Source: Halomonas sp. McH1-25 (GTDB taxonomy: Bacteria > Pseudomonadota > Gammaproteobacteria > Pseudomonadales > Halomonadaceae). Taken from it: a stretch of 64,000 nt of DNA. Below, in pieces: positions 46,187 through 56,065 of the stretch. Numbering within the stretch: position 1 is the first letter of the stretch; each line of letters starts with the position of its first letter. The stretch lies in NCBI RefSeq assembly GCF_022348165.1, contig NZ_JAKRFI010000001.1, positions 1,212,804-1,276,803 on the forward strand, in the 5' to 3' direction. The notes below the pieces were generated by a model. It saw only the letters and a list, made by a program, of their open reading frames with translations. It was not told the origin of the DNA and searched no databases. A program made the position numbers and the translations under genes.

Positions 46187-47203
46187 TCACGTCTCGAGAA
46201 CGCGGAGGGAATCGCCCGTGCCTACACCCAGCCGGCACGCCTCCTCCTCGGTCAATGTCAGGGTGCCGTCCTCGCTGGGGCCGCGGCCGACCCAGGCGGC
46301 GCGAAAACCGACCATGCCGGTGGTCGATACCAGCCAGCCCGGCCGCTCGGTATGCGCCAGGTCTTTCCCGACCTCGACCTGACACAGCCGCGACAGGCGC
46401 ACGGCACGAACGTCATCGATATACGCTTCCACCGTGGGGCCGCCATCGAAGATGTCGACATAGCCTTCCCAGCGCAGGCCCTCCTTCTTGAGCATTTCCA
46501 GCGCCGGGCGGGTGTGCTCGTGAACCTTGCCGATGCAGTCCCGGGCTTCCTCGCTGAGGAAGGTGGTATGAATCGGAAATTTGGGCATCAGCTCGCCGAT
46601 GAAGCTCTTCTGACCCATGCCCGTCAGGCGATCGGCCTCGTTGAAGTCCATGGGAAAGAAATGGCTGCCCAGGCACTGCCAGAACGGGCTGATGCCATTC
46701 TTGTCGAACACGCCGCGCATCTCGGCCAATACTTTGTCCGGAAAACGATCGCGGAACTGGGCCATGAACAGCCAACGCGCCTTGGACAGCAAGGCCCCGT
46801 TGCGGTCGCGGCGGTACTCGGGGCGCAGATAGAGCGAGGCCACCTCGGCATCGCCGGTGTGGTCGGAGCTCAGAAACAGCGTGTCGATGGTGCGATGCAG
46901 GTCGAGCTGCACCGACGAGTGCGCCAGCTTGCCCACCCGGTAATGATAGAACGGCACTTCACGCCCGACCTGGGCCTCGATGGCGCAGCAGCCGGCCAAC
47001 TCGCCATTGCTTTCGTCTTCCAGCACGAAAAAGTACAAACGATCATCGACCGGTGTGCGCTCTTCGAAGGCACGCGCGGCGGACTCGATCTTGCCGGCCA
47101 GGAATTCGCGATTGTCGGGCAGCGAGGTGAAACCGACGCCGGTCTCCTGGGCCAAGCGTTGCAAATCGTCCAGATCATCGCGAGCGATGGGTCGAATGCG
47201 CAT
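46187..47203 (-). CDS. aruG: Arginine N-succinyltransferase, beta-type subunit
   Basis: A 338-residue AstA family protein starting MRIRPIARDDLDDLQRLAQETGVGFTSLP, with YLRPEYRRDRNGALLSKARWLFMAQF and PIHTTFLSEEARDCIGKVH. It forms the first committed step of arginine catabolism, probably as a heteromer with the neighbouring paralog, as in Pseudomonas AruF/AruG. Its ATG shares one base with the TAA stop of the alpha-type gene, giving tight coupling. A longer upstream reading frame inside that gene is not used. Confidence 0.92.
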   Translation of the reverse strand: MRIRPIARDDLDDLQRLAQETGVGFTSLPDNREFLAGKIESAARAFEERTPVDDRLYFFVLEDESNGELAGCCAIEAQVGREVPFYHYRVGKLAHSSVQLDLHRTIDTLFLSSDHTGDAEVASLYLRPEYRRDRNGALLSKARWLFMAQFRDRFPDKVLAEMRGVFDKNGISPFWQCLGSHFFPMDFNEADRLTGMGQKSFIGELMPKFPIHTTFLSEEARDCIGKVHEHTRPALEMLKKEGLRWEGYVDIFDGGPTVEAYIDDVRAVRLSRLCQVEVGKDLAHTERPGWLVSTTGMVGFRAAWVGRGPSEDGTLTLTEEEACRLGVGTGDSLRVLET

Positions 47204-48267
47204 TACAGCTCCCCCTCGTCGAAGGTGTCTTCCCCGGCAGGCAAGGCCAAAGGCGCGGCCAACACCGCCCGTCCCTCCTCGACGCCGAGCAGTTCGGCAT
47301 GCTCCGGAGAAAGCATCAATTGGCCGGTCGGCGACAGCGCATAGCGCGCCACGACACAGCGGAAACCGTCGAGCTTCTGGTTGGCGATCATTGCCGGCTC
47401 GGCATCGGGCAGGGCCGAGGCCGGCCGAATGCGTACCGGATGCCAGGTGCTGCGACGCACGGTCTGCAGCCGTTCGCACTCGGCCTTTATCACCGGACCG
47501 GCATCGAAGATGTCGACGTGCCGCGAGCGCACGAAGCCTTCGGCGAGCATCTCGCCGAGCGCCGACTCGTGATGCGGATGTTCGCGACCGATGGCGGCCC
47601 GGGCCTGGGGCGTGAGCAACGGCAAATAGAGCGGAAACTGCGGCATCACCTCAGCGATGAAGCTTTTCGAGCGTACCCCGGCCAGGTGATTGATCTCCTG
47701 GTAGCCGCGTACGAAGAAGTGGCGGCCGACACTGTTCCAGAATGGCGATTCGCCATCGGCGTCGAGATAGCCGGGAAAGGCAATCGCCAGGATCTTGGCG
47801 AAACGCTCGGGATACTGGGCAATGAACATCAGCCGCGCGCGGCGCAGCAGACTCTCGGCGCTGGTCCCCTTGTAGCGGGGGTCCAAGGACAGCGCACATA
47901 GCAGCGTGGCCTCGGAGACTTCGTGGGACAGAGCCAGCGTCTGGACTTCGCGGCGCACGTTGAGCTGCTGCGAAGCATGGATCAGGGTTTCCTGACGATA
48001 GGTGTAATACGCCTCATGGGCCCCGGCCTGGGCGCGAATGGTGGCGGTGCCCGCCACTTCGCCGCGTTCCAGGTCCTCGAGTACGAAGGTGTAGCTCTCG
48101 TCACCGGGAAACTCCACCTCGCACGCCAGCGCTCGCTGCGAGCGGGTAATGCGTTCTTCCAGTCGGTCGCGATGCGCAGGCAGATTGGTGAGTTTCGGGG
48201 TGGCGGTACCGGCCAGGCGTTCCAGCCCGGGCAGGTCCGCCGGCTTGGCAGGACGAACGACCAACAT
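47203..48267 (-). CDS. aruF: Arginine N-succinyltransferase, alpha-type subunit
   Basis: A 354-residue AstA paralog: MLVVRPAKPADLPGLERLAG, then SLDPRYKGTSAESLLRRARLMFIAQYP, ATIRAQAGAHEAYYTYRQ and the C-terminal SPEHAELLGVEEG. The pair of non-identical AstA proteins resembles the two-subunit enzyme of pseudomonads rather than the single enterobacterial AstA. It is located between astC and aruG. The order of names within the pair follows position and sequence feel and could be swapped. Confidence 0.9.
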   Translation of the reverse strand: MLVVRPAKPADLPGLERLAGTATPKLTNLPAHRDRLEERITRSQRALACEVEFPGDESYTFVLEDLERGEVAGTATIRAQAGAHEAYYTYRQETLIHASQQLNVRREVQTLALSHEVSEATLLCALSLDPRYKGTSAESLLRRARLMFIAQYPERFAKILAIAFPGYLDADGESPFWNSVGRHFFVRGYQEINHLAGVRSKSFIAEVMPQFPLYLPLLTPQARAAIGREHPHHESALGEMLAEGFVRSRHVDIFDAGPVIKAECERLQTVRRSTWHPVRIRPASALPDAEPAMIANQKLDGFRCVVARYALSPTGQLMLSPEHAELLGVEEGRAVLAAPLALPAGEDTFDEGEL

Positions 48268-48330
48268 GGTGTTCCCTCTTATCGGATCCCGATGGCGCCG
48301 GCCGCGATCATGCCGCAGCCGGCGCGAGTC

Positions 48331-49647
<1,317 letters not shown>

Positions 49648-49797
49648 TCAAATGCCGGCTTGCAGCAATGGGACGACGAATTATGAAAAGCGGCAGTCGT
49701 TGCGATACCCACCCTTTGAAAGCGGCACGAGCGTCACCATTCTCATTAGCAGGCTAGTATTCCTTTTGGCCCAACCAGCAATCGTAGGAGTCGTCGC

Positions 49798-50592
49798 ATG
49801 CATATCGATCTGAGCGGTAAACGTGCCATCGTCACCGGGTCCACGGCGGGCATCGGTCATGCCATCGCCAAGGCACTCGCCGAGGCCGGCGCCAGCGTGA
49901 TCATTACCGGGCGTACCCAGGCTCGTGTCGACCAGGCCATCGAGACGCTCCAGCGCGAGGTGAGCGGTGCCCGGCTCGATGGCGTGGCAGCCGACCTGGG
50001 CACCGCCGAGGGCTGCCAGGCGGTGATCGACGCCCAGCCCGAGACGGATATTCTGATCAACAACGTGGGCATCTTCGCTCCCCAAGACTTCTTCGAGACC
50101 GATGACGATACCTGGAACCATTTCTACCAGGTCAACGTGATGAGCGCGGTACGCCTGTCGCGTCACTACGCCAAAGGCATGAAGCAGCGCAACTGGGGAC
50201 GGGTGCAGTTCATTTCCAGCGAGTCGGCGCTGAACATTCCCACCGAGATGATCCACTACGGCATGACCAAGACCGCCTTGCAGTCGATCTCGCGTGGGCT
50301 CGCCAAGGCGCTGGCCGGTACCGAGGTCACCGTCAATGCCATCCTGCCGGGCCCGACCCGCTCCGAAGGTGTACTCAACATGATTCGCGAAATGGCGGAA
50401 AAGGAAGGTGTGTCCCAGGAGGACATGGAGAAGCGCTTCGTGATGGAGAACCGCCCCTCCTCGATCATCCAGCGCCTGGCCACGCCGGAAGAAGTTGCCT
50501 ACATGTGCGTTTATGCGGCCTCGCCCCAGGCCAGTGCCACTACCGGCGCCGCACTTCGCGTGGAAGGCGGCATCGTCGATACCATGGCGTAA
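49798..50592 (+). CDS. Short-chain dehydrogenase/reductase
   Basis: A 264-residue classical SDR: GSTAGIGHAIAKALAEAGASVIITGR, INNVGIF, catalytic FISSESALNIPTEMIHYGMTKTALQ with Ser/Tyr/Lys and a C-terminal GAALRVEGGIVDT. No anchor, so it is soluble. The substrate is unknown. It is divergent from the ast operon and precedes a methyltransferase gene by 72 bases. Confidence 0.88.
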   Translation: MHIDLSGKRAIVTGSTAGIGHAIAKALAEAGASVIITGRTQARVDQAIETLQREVSGARLDGVAADLGTAEGCQAVIDAQPETDILINNVGIFAPQDFFETDDDTWNHFYQVNVMSAVRLSRHYAKGMKQRNWGRVQFISSESALNIPTEMIHYGMTKTALQSISRGLAKALAGTEVTVNAILPGPTRSEGVLNMIREMAEKEGVSQEDMEKRFVMENRPSSIIQRLATPEEVAYMCVYAASPQASATTGAALRVEGGIVDTMA

Positions 50593-50664
50593 CACGCCCA
50601 TGCCATGCTGGCGTCCCGATAGGGATTGTATGCCTGAATGGCGCAATGACTGGAGGATGCCGGC

Positions 50665-51297
50665 ATGCTCAACACCACCGCCTGGAACCGTCTTCGCTAC
50701 ACCCTTTACGCCCCGGTCTACGATGTCGTCGCCGACCGTGCCTTTCGCCGCGCGAGGCGCAAGGCTCTGGAGGCCGTCGATTGGCACAGCGGCCAGTGCG
50801 TACTGATCGTCGGCGCCGGGACCGGTCTCGACCTACCCTACCTGCCTCGCGACATCGAGTTGCACGGCACCGATCTATCGCCGGCCATGGTCAAGCGCTT
50901 CCGGGCGCGTGCCGATACCCTGGGTTTCGATTGCCAGGCCCGCGTCATGGATGCCGAGTCCCTCGATTATCCCGACAAGCACTTCGATGTAGTGATCATG
51001 CATCTCATCCTGGCGGTGATGCCGAACCCCGAGCGCGGCCTGGCCGAAGCGCATCGCGTCCTGTCCGATAATGGCCAACTCTGCGTCATGGACAAGTTCC
51101 AGCCCGACACTCATCCCTCCGGCTGGGGCCGGCGCGCGCTCAACCTGGCGACGACCGCCATCGCCACCGACATCACCCGCCAGGCCGGCCCTATGCTGCA
51201 ACGGGCGGGATTCGTGATCGAGCAGGACGAGCCGGTGATGATGGGCTCGCTATTTCGGGCACTGGTGGCCAGCAAGGCGGCCATTTCTCAAGCGTGA
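50665..51297 (+). CDS. PmtA-like SAM-dependent methyltransferase
   Basis: A 210-residue class I methyltransferase with VLIVGAGTGLDLPYLP (SAM motif I), LHGTDLSPAMV (motif II) and FDVVIMHLILAVMPNP (motif IV). The N-terminal RLRYTLYAPVYDVVADRAFRRAR is typical of Rhodobacter-type phosphatidylethanolamine N-methyltransferases, which make phosphatidylcholine, a lipid common in some halophiles. Other substrates remain possible. CTGGAGGATG lies before the ATG. Confidence 0.75.
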   Translation: MLNTTAWNRLRYTLYAPVYDVVADRAFRRARRKALEAVDWHSGQCVLIVGAGTGLDLPYLPRDIELHGTDLSPAMVKRFRARADTLGFDCQARVMDAESLDYPDKHFDVVIMHLILAVMPNPERGLAEAHRVLSDNGQLCVMDKFQPDTHPSGWGRRALNLATTAIATDITRQAGPMLQRAGFVIEQDEPVMMGSLFRALVASKAAISQA

Positions 51298-51328
51298 CTT
51301 ACGGAGGGAGTTGCCCCAAACGCTCCTG

Positions 51329-52306
51329 TCATATGAGGCGCTCTTCGCGAGGCGTCATGCCGAAATGATTGCGATAGGCCGTGGAGAAATGCGCCCCCGA
51401 GGAAAAACCGGTTTGCAGGGCGATGTCGCCCACCGCCTGGTCGGTCTCTCGCAATAACTTGCGCGCCTGCTGCAGGCGCAGGTCGAGATAGTAGCGGCTG
51501 GGCACGGTCTGGAGGTATTTCTTGAACAGCCGCTCGAGCTGACGCCGCGAAATGCCCAGATGCTCGGCGAGTTCGTGAGTGGTCAACGGCTCCTCGATGT
51601 TCGACTCCATCAGGGTGACCGCATCGATCAGGCTATGGGGGGCGTGGCCCAGTCGCGAGCGCAACGGCACATGCTGAGGCTCGTCGCCCATGCGGATACG
51701 CTCGCATACGAAATGCTCGGAAATGCACTCGGCCAGGCGTTGGCCATGATGCTGCCCGATCAGGGTCATCATCATGTCCATCGCCGCCGTGCCACCGCCG
51801 CAAGTCAGCCGATCGCGATCGATCTCGAACAACTGATTCGTCATGCGCACCGCCGGGTAGTTACGGGCGAAGGCGTCGGCGTTCTGCCACGGCAGGGTCG
51901 CCCGATACCCATCCAGCACGCCGGCACGCGCCAGGACGTCGGTTCCCCCGGCGATACCGCCCAGGGCGACGCCCCGCCCTGCCAGGCGCTTCAGCCACTC
52001 CAGCAGGCCGGCGGGGACGCTAGCTGTTTGGCTGGGCGCGCAGACGAACAGCACATCCAACACACCGACATCGCCTCCCACTGCTCCCTGCGGCGATAGC
52101 GAGAGTTCAGCGGCGCTCTTTACCGCTCGCATATCCAGGCCGTAGGTCACCGATGTATAGAGCCGCTTCCCGGACAACTGATTGGCGACATGCAGCGGTT
52201 CCAACGCGCACGCCTGGGCGAGCAGGGAAAAGCCCGGCAGCAGCACGAAGCCGACCTGCCGGTCTATCCCCAAGGGCGGTAAAGGGAATGATGCATCATG
52301 AGGCAT
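51329..52306 (-). CDS. GlxA-type AraC regulator (GbdR/ArgR/CdhR group)
   Basis: A 325-residue regulator with an N-terminal DJ-1/PfpI-like domain (VGFVLLPGFSLLAQACALEPLHVANQLSGKRLY, GGIAGGTDVLARAGVLDG) and a C-terminal AraC helix-turn-helix pair (LTTHELAEHLGISRRQLERLF, then VGDIALQTGFSSGAHFSTAY). Relatives sense glycine betaine, carnitine or arginine. Its position between a PmtA-like gene and, further away, the ast operon permits a choline/betaine or arginine role, which the sequence does not settle. ATG 52306 is used, overlapping the DUF2959 stop. Confidence 0.82.
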   Translation of the reverse strand: MPHDASFPLPPLGIDRQVGFVLLPGFSLLAQACALEPLHVANQLSGKRLYTSVTYGLDMRAVKSAAELSLSPQGAVGGDVGVLDVLFVCAPSQTASVPAGLLEWLKRLAGRGVALGGIAGGTDVLARAGVLDGYRATLPWQNADAFARNYPAVRMTNQLFEIDRDRLTCGGGTAAMDMMMTLIGQHHGQRLAECISEHFVCERIRMGDEPQHVPLRSRLGHAPHSLIDAVTLMESNIEEPLTTHELAEHLGISRRQLERLFKKYLQTVPSRYYLDLRLQQARKLLRETDQAVGDIALQTGFSSGAHFSTAYRNHFGMTPREERLI

Positions 52307-52979
52307 CTTGGCTGCCGAGTTCGGCAATGAAGGCATCGGAGCGCGCTATGGCCGCCTGCATGCGCTGACGCAAAGCCGCTACGTCACGTTCCAGCCCCTC
52401 CACCTCGCCACGCAACGCCCCGATCGCACGCGCATTGAGGTTATGCTTGAGGAACAGCACGTTGTCACGCATCGCCAGCAATACCGGATGCATGCTGTCG
52501 GCCGCATCGTGCATCGCTTCGATCATTTCGCCATAGCGCACCCGGGTCTCGCGCAACTGCCGTTCGGACAGGCGACGGTATTCGGCGCTCTGATAGAGTG
52601 AGAGTTCGTCTTCCCATTCGTCGAACAGGGCCTCGGCCACCTCCTCGATGCTCCCGATGCGTTCTTCGACTCGCGCGGCGGCGGTCTCGCTATCCTCGTA
52701 CTCCGCGTTCAAGCGGTCGTAAGTTTGGGAGAGTTCGCTCTCGGGTACCTGCACCACCGCCCGAAACTGCTCGAGTGCCGAGGCGAACTGCTCCTGGGCC
52801 GCCTGCTGGGCGTCGCGGCCCTCCTCGACACGGTCGACCAATACGTCGCGCTTGTGGATCCCGACCTTCTCGAGAGCGCCGTAATAGGCGCTCTGGCAGC
52901 CGGCCATGCCGATCAGCACGACCAGCAGCAACGGCCATAGCCAGCCAGCGCCATGCTGGCGTTGCGTTCGCCTCGTCAT
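52296..52979 (-). CDS. DUF2959 lipoprotein with coiled coils
   Basis: A 227-residue protein. The N terminus has a lipoprotein signal (LLLVVLIGMAGCQSAYYGALE; lipobox GMAGC near residue 27), followed by long charged alpha-helical coiled-coil stretches (VEEGRDAQQAAQEQFASALEQF ... ALRGEVEGLERDVAALRQRM). This matches DUF2959, an uncharacterised periplasmic family. ATG 52979 gives the signal at the start; the frame extends further to 53063 without support. Confidence 0.85.
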   Translation of the reverse strand: MTRRTQRQHGAGWLWPLLLVVLIGMAGCQSAYYGALEKVGIHKRDVLVDRVEEGRDAQQAAQEQFASALEQFRAVVQVPESELSQTYDRLNAEYEDSETAAARVEERIGSIEEVAEALFDEWEDELSLYQSAEYRRLSERQLRETRVRYGEMIEAMHDAADSMHPVLLAMRDNVLFLKHNLNARAIGALRGEVEGLERDVAALRQRMQAAIARSDAFIAELGSQDAS

Positions 52980-52998
52980 GCGCTTGCCCTTGCCTGTC

Positions 52999-54204
52999 TC
53001 AGAGTTGGATGACATCGAAATCAGCGACCGGATCGGTCTCGGCATCGTAGTCGACGTCGTCACGCTCGAAGCCGAACAGTTTGAGGAAGTCGTGCTTGTA
53101 ACCGGCGTAATCGGTAATGTCGAACAGGTTCTCCGTCGTCACCTGTGGCCACAGATCCTTGCAGGCCTGCTGAACGTCGTCGCGCAATTCCCAGTCGTCG
53201 AGGCGCAAGCGGCCGGCTTCATCGGTCTCTGGCGTGCCAGAGGCATACAGGCGATCACGGAACAGGCGGTTTAGCTGATCGATGGTCCCCTCGTGCAGGC
53301 CCTGCTCCTTCATCACCTTGTAGACCATGGCGATATATAGCGGCATGACGGGAATGGCGGCGCTGGCCTGGGTGACGACCGACTTGAGCACCGCGACATT
53401 GGCGCTGCCGCCCTTCTCGCCCAGGCGCTTGTCGATTTCTCCGGCGGCACGGTCGAGGTCTTCCTTGGCTTTGCCCAGCGCACCGTGCCAGTAGATCGGC
53501 CAGGTGATCTCGGTCCCGATGTAGCTGAAGGCCACCGACTTGGCGCCGTCGGCCAGCACGCCGGCCTTGTCGAGCGCATCGATCCACAGCTCCCAGTCTT
53601 CGCCGCCCATGACCTGGATGGTGTCGGCAATTTCCTGTTCGGTAGCGGGCTCGACCTCGGCCTCGATGATGGTGTCCTTGTTGGTGTCGATGGCCGTGGC
53701 GCGGTAGGTCTCGCCGATCGGCTTGAGCGCGGAGCGCTTGACCTCGCCACTGTCGGGCAGCTTGCGCACCGGCGAGGCCAGCGAGTAGATCACCAGATCG
53801 ACTTCGCCAAGGTCCTGCTTGATCAGCTCGATGGCCTTCTCGCGAGTTTCGTTGGCGAAGGCATCGCCATTGATGGCCTTGCTGTAGAGACCTTCTTCCT
53901 TGGCGTAGCGATCGAAGGCCGCAGAGTTGTACCAGCCAGCCGTGCCCGGCTTCTTCTCGGTGCCGGGCTTCTCGAAGAATACGCCGAGCGTGCTGGCGCC
54001 ATATCCGAAAGCCGCAGTGATGCGCGCCGCCAGACCGTAACCGCTGGAAGCGCCGATCACCAGCACCTTCTTCGGGCCCTGAGCCTTGTCGGCATCGCCG
54101 ATCGCGGCACGGGTTGCCTGAATCTGCTCGAGCACGTTCTGCGCACAACCGGCAGGATGAGTGGTGGTGCAGATGAAACCGCGAACCTTGGGTTTGATGA
54201 TCAC
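52999..54204 (-). CDS. fabV: Enoyl-ACP/trans-2-enoyl-CoA reductase (FabV)
   Basis: A 401-residue SDR-superfamily enoyl reductase of the FabV class, which uses NADH and is usually resistant to triclosan. Seen: [19 protein letters not shown] at the N terminus, [35 protein letters not shown], and the catalytic Tyr with eight residues to Lys in [17 protein letters not shown] at 54204 is the start, with GAGG upstream, giving the family-normal length. Fatty-acid elongation, cytosolic. Confidence 0.93.
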   Translation of the reverse strand: MIIKPKVRGFICTTTHPAGCAQNVLEQIQATRAAIGDADKAQGPKKVLVIGASSGYGLAARITAAFGYGASTLGVFFEKPGTEKKPGTAGWYNSAAFDRYAKEEGLYSKAINGDAFANETREKAIELIKQDLGEVDLVIYSLASPVRKLPDSGEVKRSALKPIGETYRATAIDTNKDTIIEAEVEPATEQEIADTIQVMGGEDWELWIDALDKAGVLADGAKSVAFSYIGTEITWPIYWHGALGKAKEDLDRAAGEIDKRLGEKGGSANVAVLKSVVTQASAAIPVMPLYIAMVYKVMKEQGLHEGTIDQLNRLFRDRLYASGTPETDEAGRLRLDDWELRDDVQQACKDLWPQVTTENLFDITDYAGYKHDFLKLFGFERDDVDYDAETDPVADFDVIQL

Positions 54205-54374
54205 GTCAGACCTCGGCTTTCCATGAACTGAGTACGCTCCGCGAGACGGCATCGAATCGGGAGCCGCTGATTTGCGGCTATTCTAGCGGCTAGACGTTTT
54301 TCTGTCCGCCCCGCTTGAGCTCACCCCAACAATGGTCGAAGATGCCGACGTGATCGACAAGTAGCGAGCAAGCC

Positions 54375-54767
54375 GTGGAAGAGATCGAAACCTTGGTCGC
54401 CAGGCGCGGCGAATTATGGCTGGCCTTGGCGCCGTTGTGGCTCGATCGCGAGCCGCGCGAGAGCGACTACCAGCGCATGATCGAGGTCATCGAGCGTCAT
54501 GAACTGTCTCTCGATCAGTTGGAATGGATCTTTCGCCTGGAACTGGCGCCGGTGCTTTCGCGCCATCAGATGTCGATGACCGGAGGTTGGCGCAGTTTCG
54601 ACGAGAATCGCCTGCTGACGCATCTGGTCATTCATTACCGGCGCCTGAGCGGCTGGCGCAAGGGCTTCTGGACGTTGTTCTCCGGACTGACCACGATGAT
54701 GACCCGGCACCGCTGGAACCTGCTGATGACGCGACTGATGGAAGAGCGCGGCGAAACGCCTACCTGA
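54375..54767 (+). CDS. DUF7079-like hypothetical protein
   Basis: A 130-residue soluble protein from GTG 54375. LWLALAPLWLDREPRESDYQRMIEVIERHELSLDQLEWIFRLELAPVL, followed by GGWRSFDENRL, resembles a small helical family (DUF7079) of unknown role. The C terminus is basic and aromatic (RWNLLMTRLMEERG). It is divergent from fabV and convergent with the glutathione peroxidase gene, separated by 6 bases. The family call is from memory of the pattern. Confidence 0.6.
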   Translation: MEEIETLVARRGELWLALAPLWLDREPRESDYQRMIEVIERHELSLDQLEWIFRLELAPVLSRHQMSMTGGWRSFDENRLLTHLVIHYRRLSGWRKGFWTLFSGLTTMMTRHRWNLLMTRLMEERGETPT

Positions 54768-54773
54768 CCGCGA

Positions 54774-55268
54774 TCAGGCTGAAAACGGCGTGTCCAGCGC
54801 CGCTTCCAACTTCGGCACGATGCGCTGCATGCCATCACGTGGCGCGAAGCGGCAAATCACCTGACCGTCACGCCCAACCAGAAACTTGGTGAAGTTCCAC
54901 TTGATCGGTGTGCTGCCCAGCACGCCCGGTGCTTGTCGTCGCAGCAGCGTAAACAGGGGATGCGCCCGGCTGCCGTTGACCCGCACTTTTTCCATGATCG
55001 GAAAGGTCACACCGAAGTTACGCTCACAGAATTCGGCAAAGTCTCGCGCCGATTCCGGAGACTGATTGGCGAACTGGTTGCAGGGAAAGGCCAGCACGGT
55101 GAAGCCCCTATACCGATAACGCTGGTAGAGGCGTTCGAGCTCGCTGAGCTGCGGCGTATATCCGCAGCGACTGGCAACGTTGACGATAAGCAGCACTTGG
55201 CCGCGCAGTGCGCGCAGGTTAAAAGGTTCGCCGCTTTGGGTACGGCAGTCCTGTGTATAGATTTGCAT
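54774..55268 (-). CDS. Glutathione peroxidase (BtuE-like)
   Basis: A 164-residue thioredoxin-fold peroxidase: NVASRCGYTPQ with the peroxidatic cysteine, LAFPCNQFANQSPES, and KWNFTKFLVGRDGQV with the conserved Trp/Asn. The cysteine replaces selenocysteine, as in most bacterial forms, and thioredoxin is the usual reductant. ATG 55268 is the family amino end; reading upstream to 55340 adds nothing recognisable. Confidence 0.92.
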   Translation of the reverse strand: MQIYTQDCRTQSGEPFNLRALRGQVLLIVNVASRCGYTPQLSELERLYQRYRYRGFTVLAFPCNQFANQSPESARDFAEFCERNFGVTFPIMEKVRVNGSRAHPLFTLLRRQAPGVLGSTPIKWNFTKFLVGRDGQVICRFAPRDGMQRIVPKLEAALDTPFSA

Positions 55269-55388
55269 AACCCGCCGATTCGCTATGGTCGCCTTCAGGC
55301 CGCATCGGCTATCGGGAAACATCGCCCGGCCATAGGCCAAACGTCAACGATGCCATGTCTCGTGGCGGCATGCCAACGACTCCGCTCA

Positions 55389-55934
55389 TCAGCCATGGAT
55401 CTCTTCTCCCAGTAGGCCGCGCTCGAGCATCATTTCCAATGCCAGGCGACTGTCCGGCGTGGCCCGCTCGAGGGCCAACGCCTCGGTCACCGGTAGCCAG
55501 AGTGCATCGGCCACTTCTTCCGGTTGAAGAGACAGCGGGCCGTCGTAACGGGTCAGGAACGCACTGCCGAAAATGTGATTGCCTTGCTCGGCGAAACGAA
55601 ACCCGAAACACGGTTGCAGCCGTACGCCTTCGATACCCAATTCCTCGGCCAGTTCCCGCTGCGCCGCCACGTGCACCGGCTCGCCGGCACCCACCACGCC
55701 ACCGGTGGCCAAATCGTAGTGTCCCGGAAAGACCTCCTTGGTCATGGTGCGTACCTGGACGCAGAGTTCCTGGCGTACGTTGAGCACGAACACATACGTG
55801 GCACGATGCCAGAAATGAAAGCGCCGCATCATGGCGCGCTCGGCACTGCCGCAAGGCCGGTTGGCGGCATCGACGAGCTGAATACGCTCTTTCTTGATGA
55901 CAGGTGAAACAGTGCGTGCCATGTCGGCGGGCAT
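55389..55934 (-). CDS. Nudix hydrolase (YfcD-like)
   Basis: A 181-residue Nudix protein. The Nudix box is present from GGVVGAGEPVHVAAQ to RELAEELGI (about residues 88-111), retaining the metal-binding REXXEE. Flanking sequence RRFHFWHRATYVFVLN and FPGHYDLATGG is typical of the YfcD/isopentenyl-diphosphate-isomerase-like branch. Substrate unknown. ATG 55934 chosen; frame opens at 55967. Confidence 0.88.
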   Translation of the reverse strand: MPADMARTVSPVIKKERIQLVDAANRPCGSAERAMMRRFHFWHRATYVFVLNVRQELCVQVRTMTKEVFPGHYDLATGGVVGAGEPVHVAAQRELAEELGIEGVRLQPCFGFRFAEQGNHIFGSAFLTRYDGPLSLQPEEVADALWLPVTEALALERATPDSRLALEMMLERGLLGEEIHG

Positions 55935-56065
55935 GTCTGGCTCCTCGAAATGAGAGCGGTCCAGCATGCCAGAAACCCCGACCTGGCGTCATCGTCGCTT
56001 CGACAAGGGCAGTATTGACCGAGGGAAGACCGGGTTCCATGCTCAAGCGAACAAGGAGATCCGCC

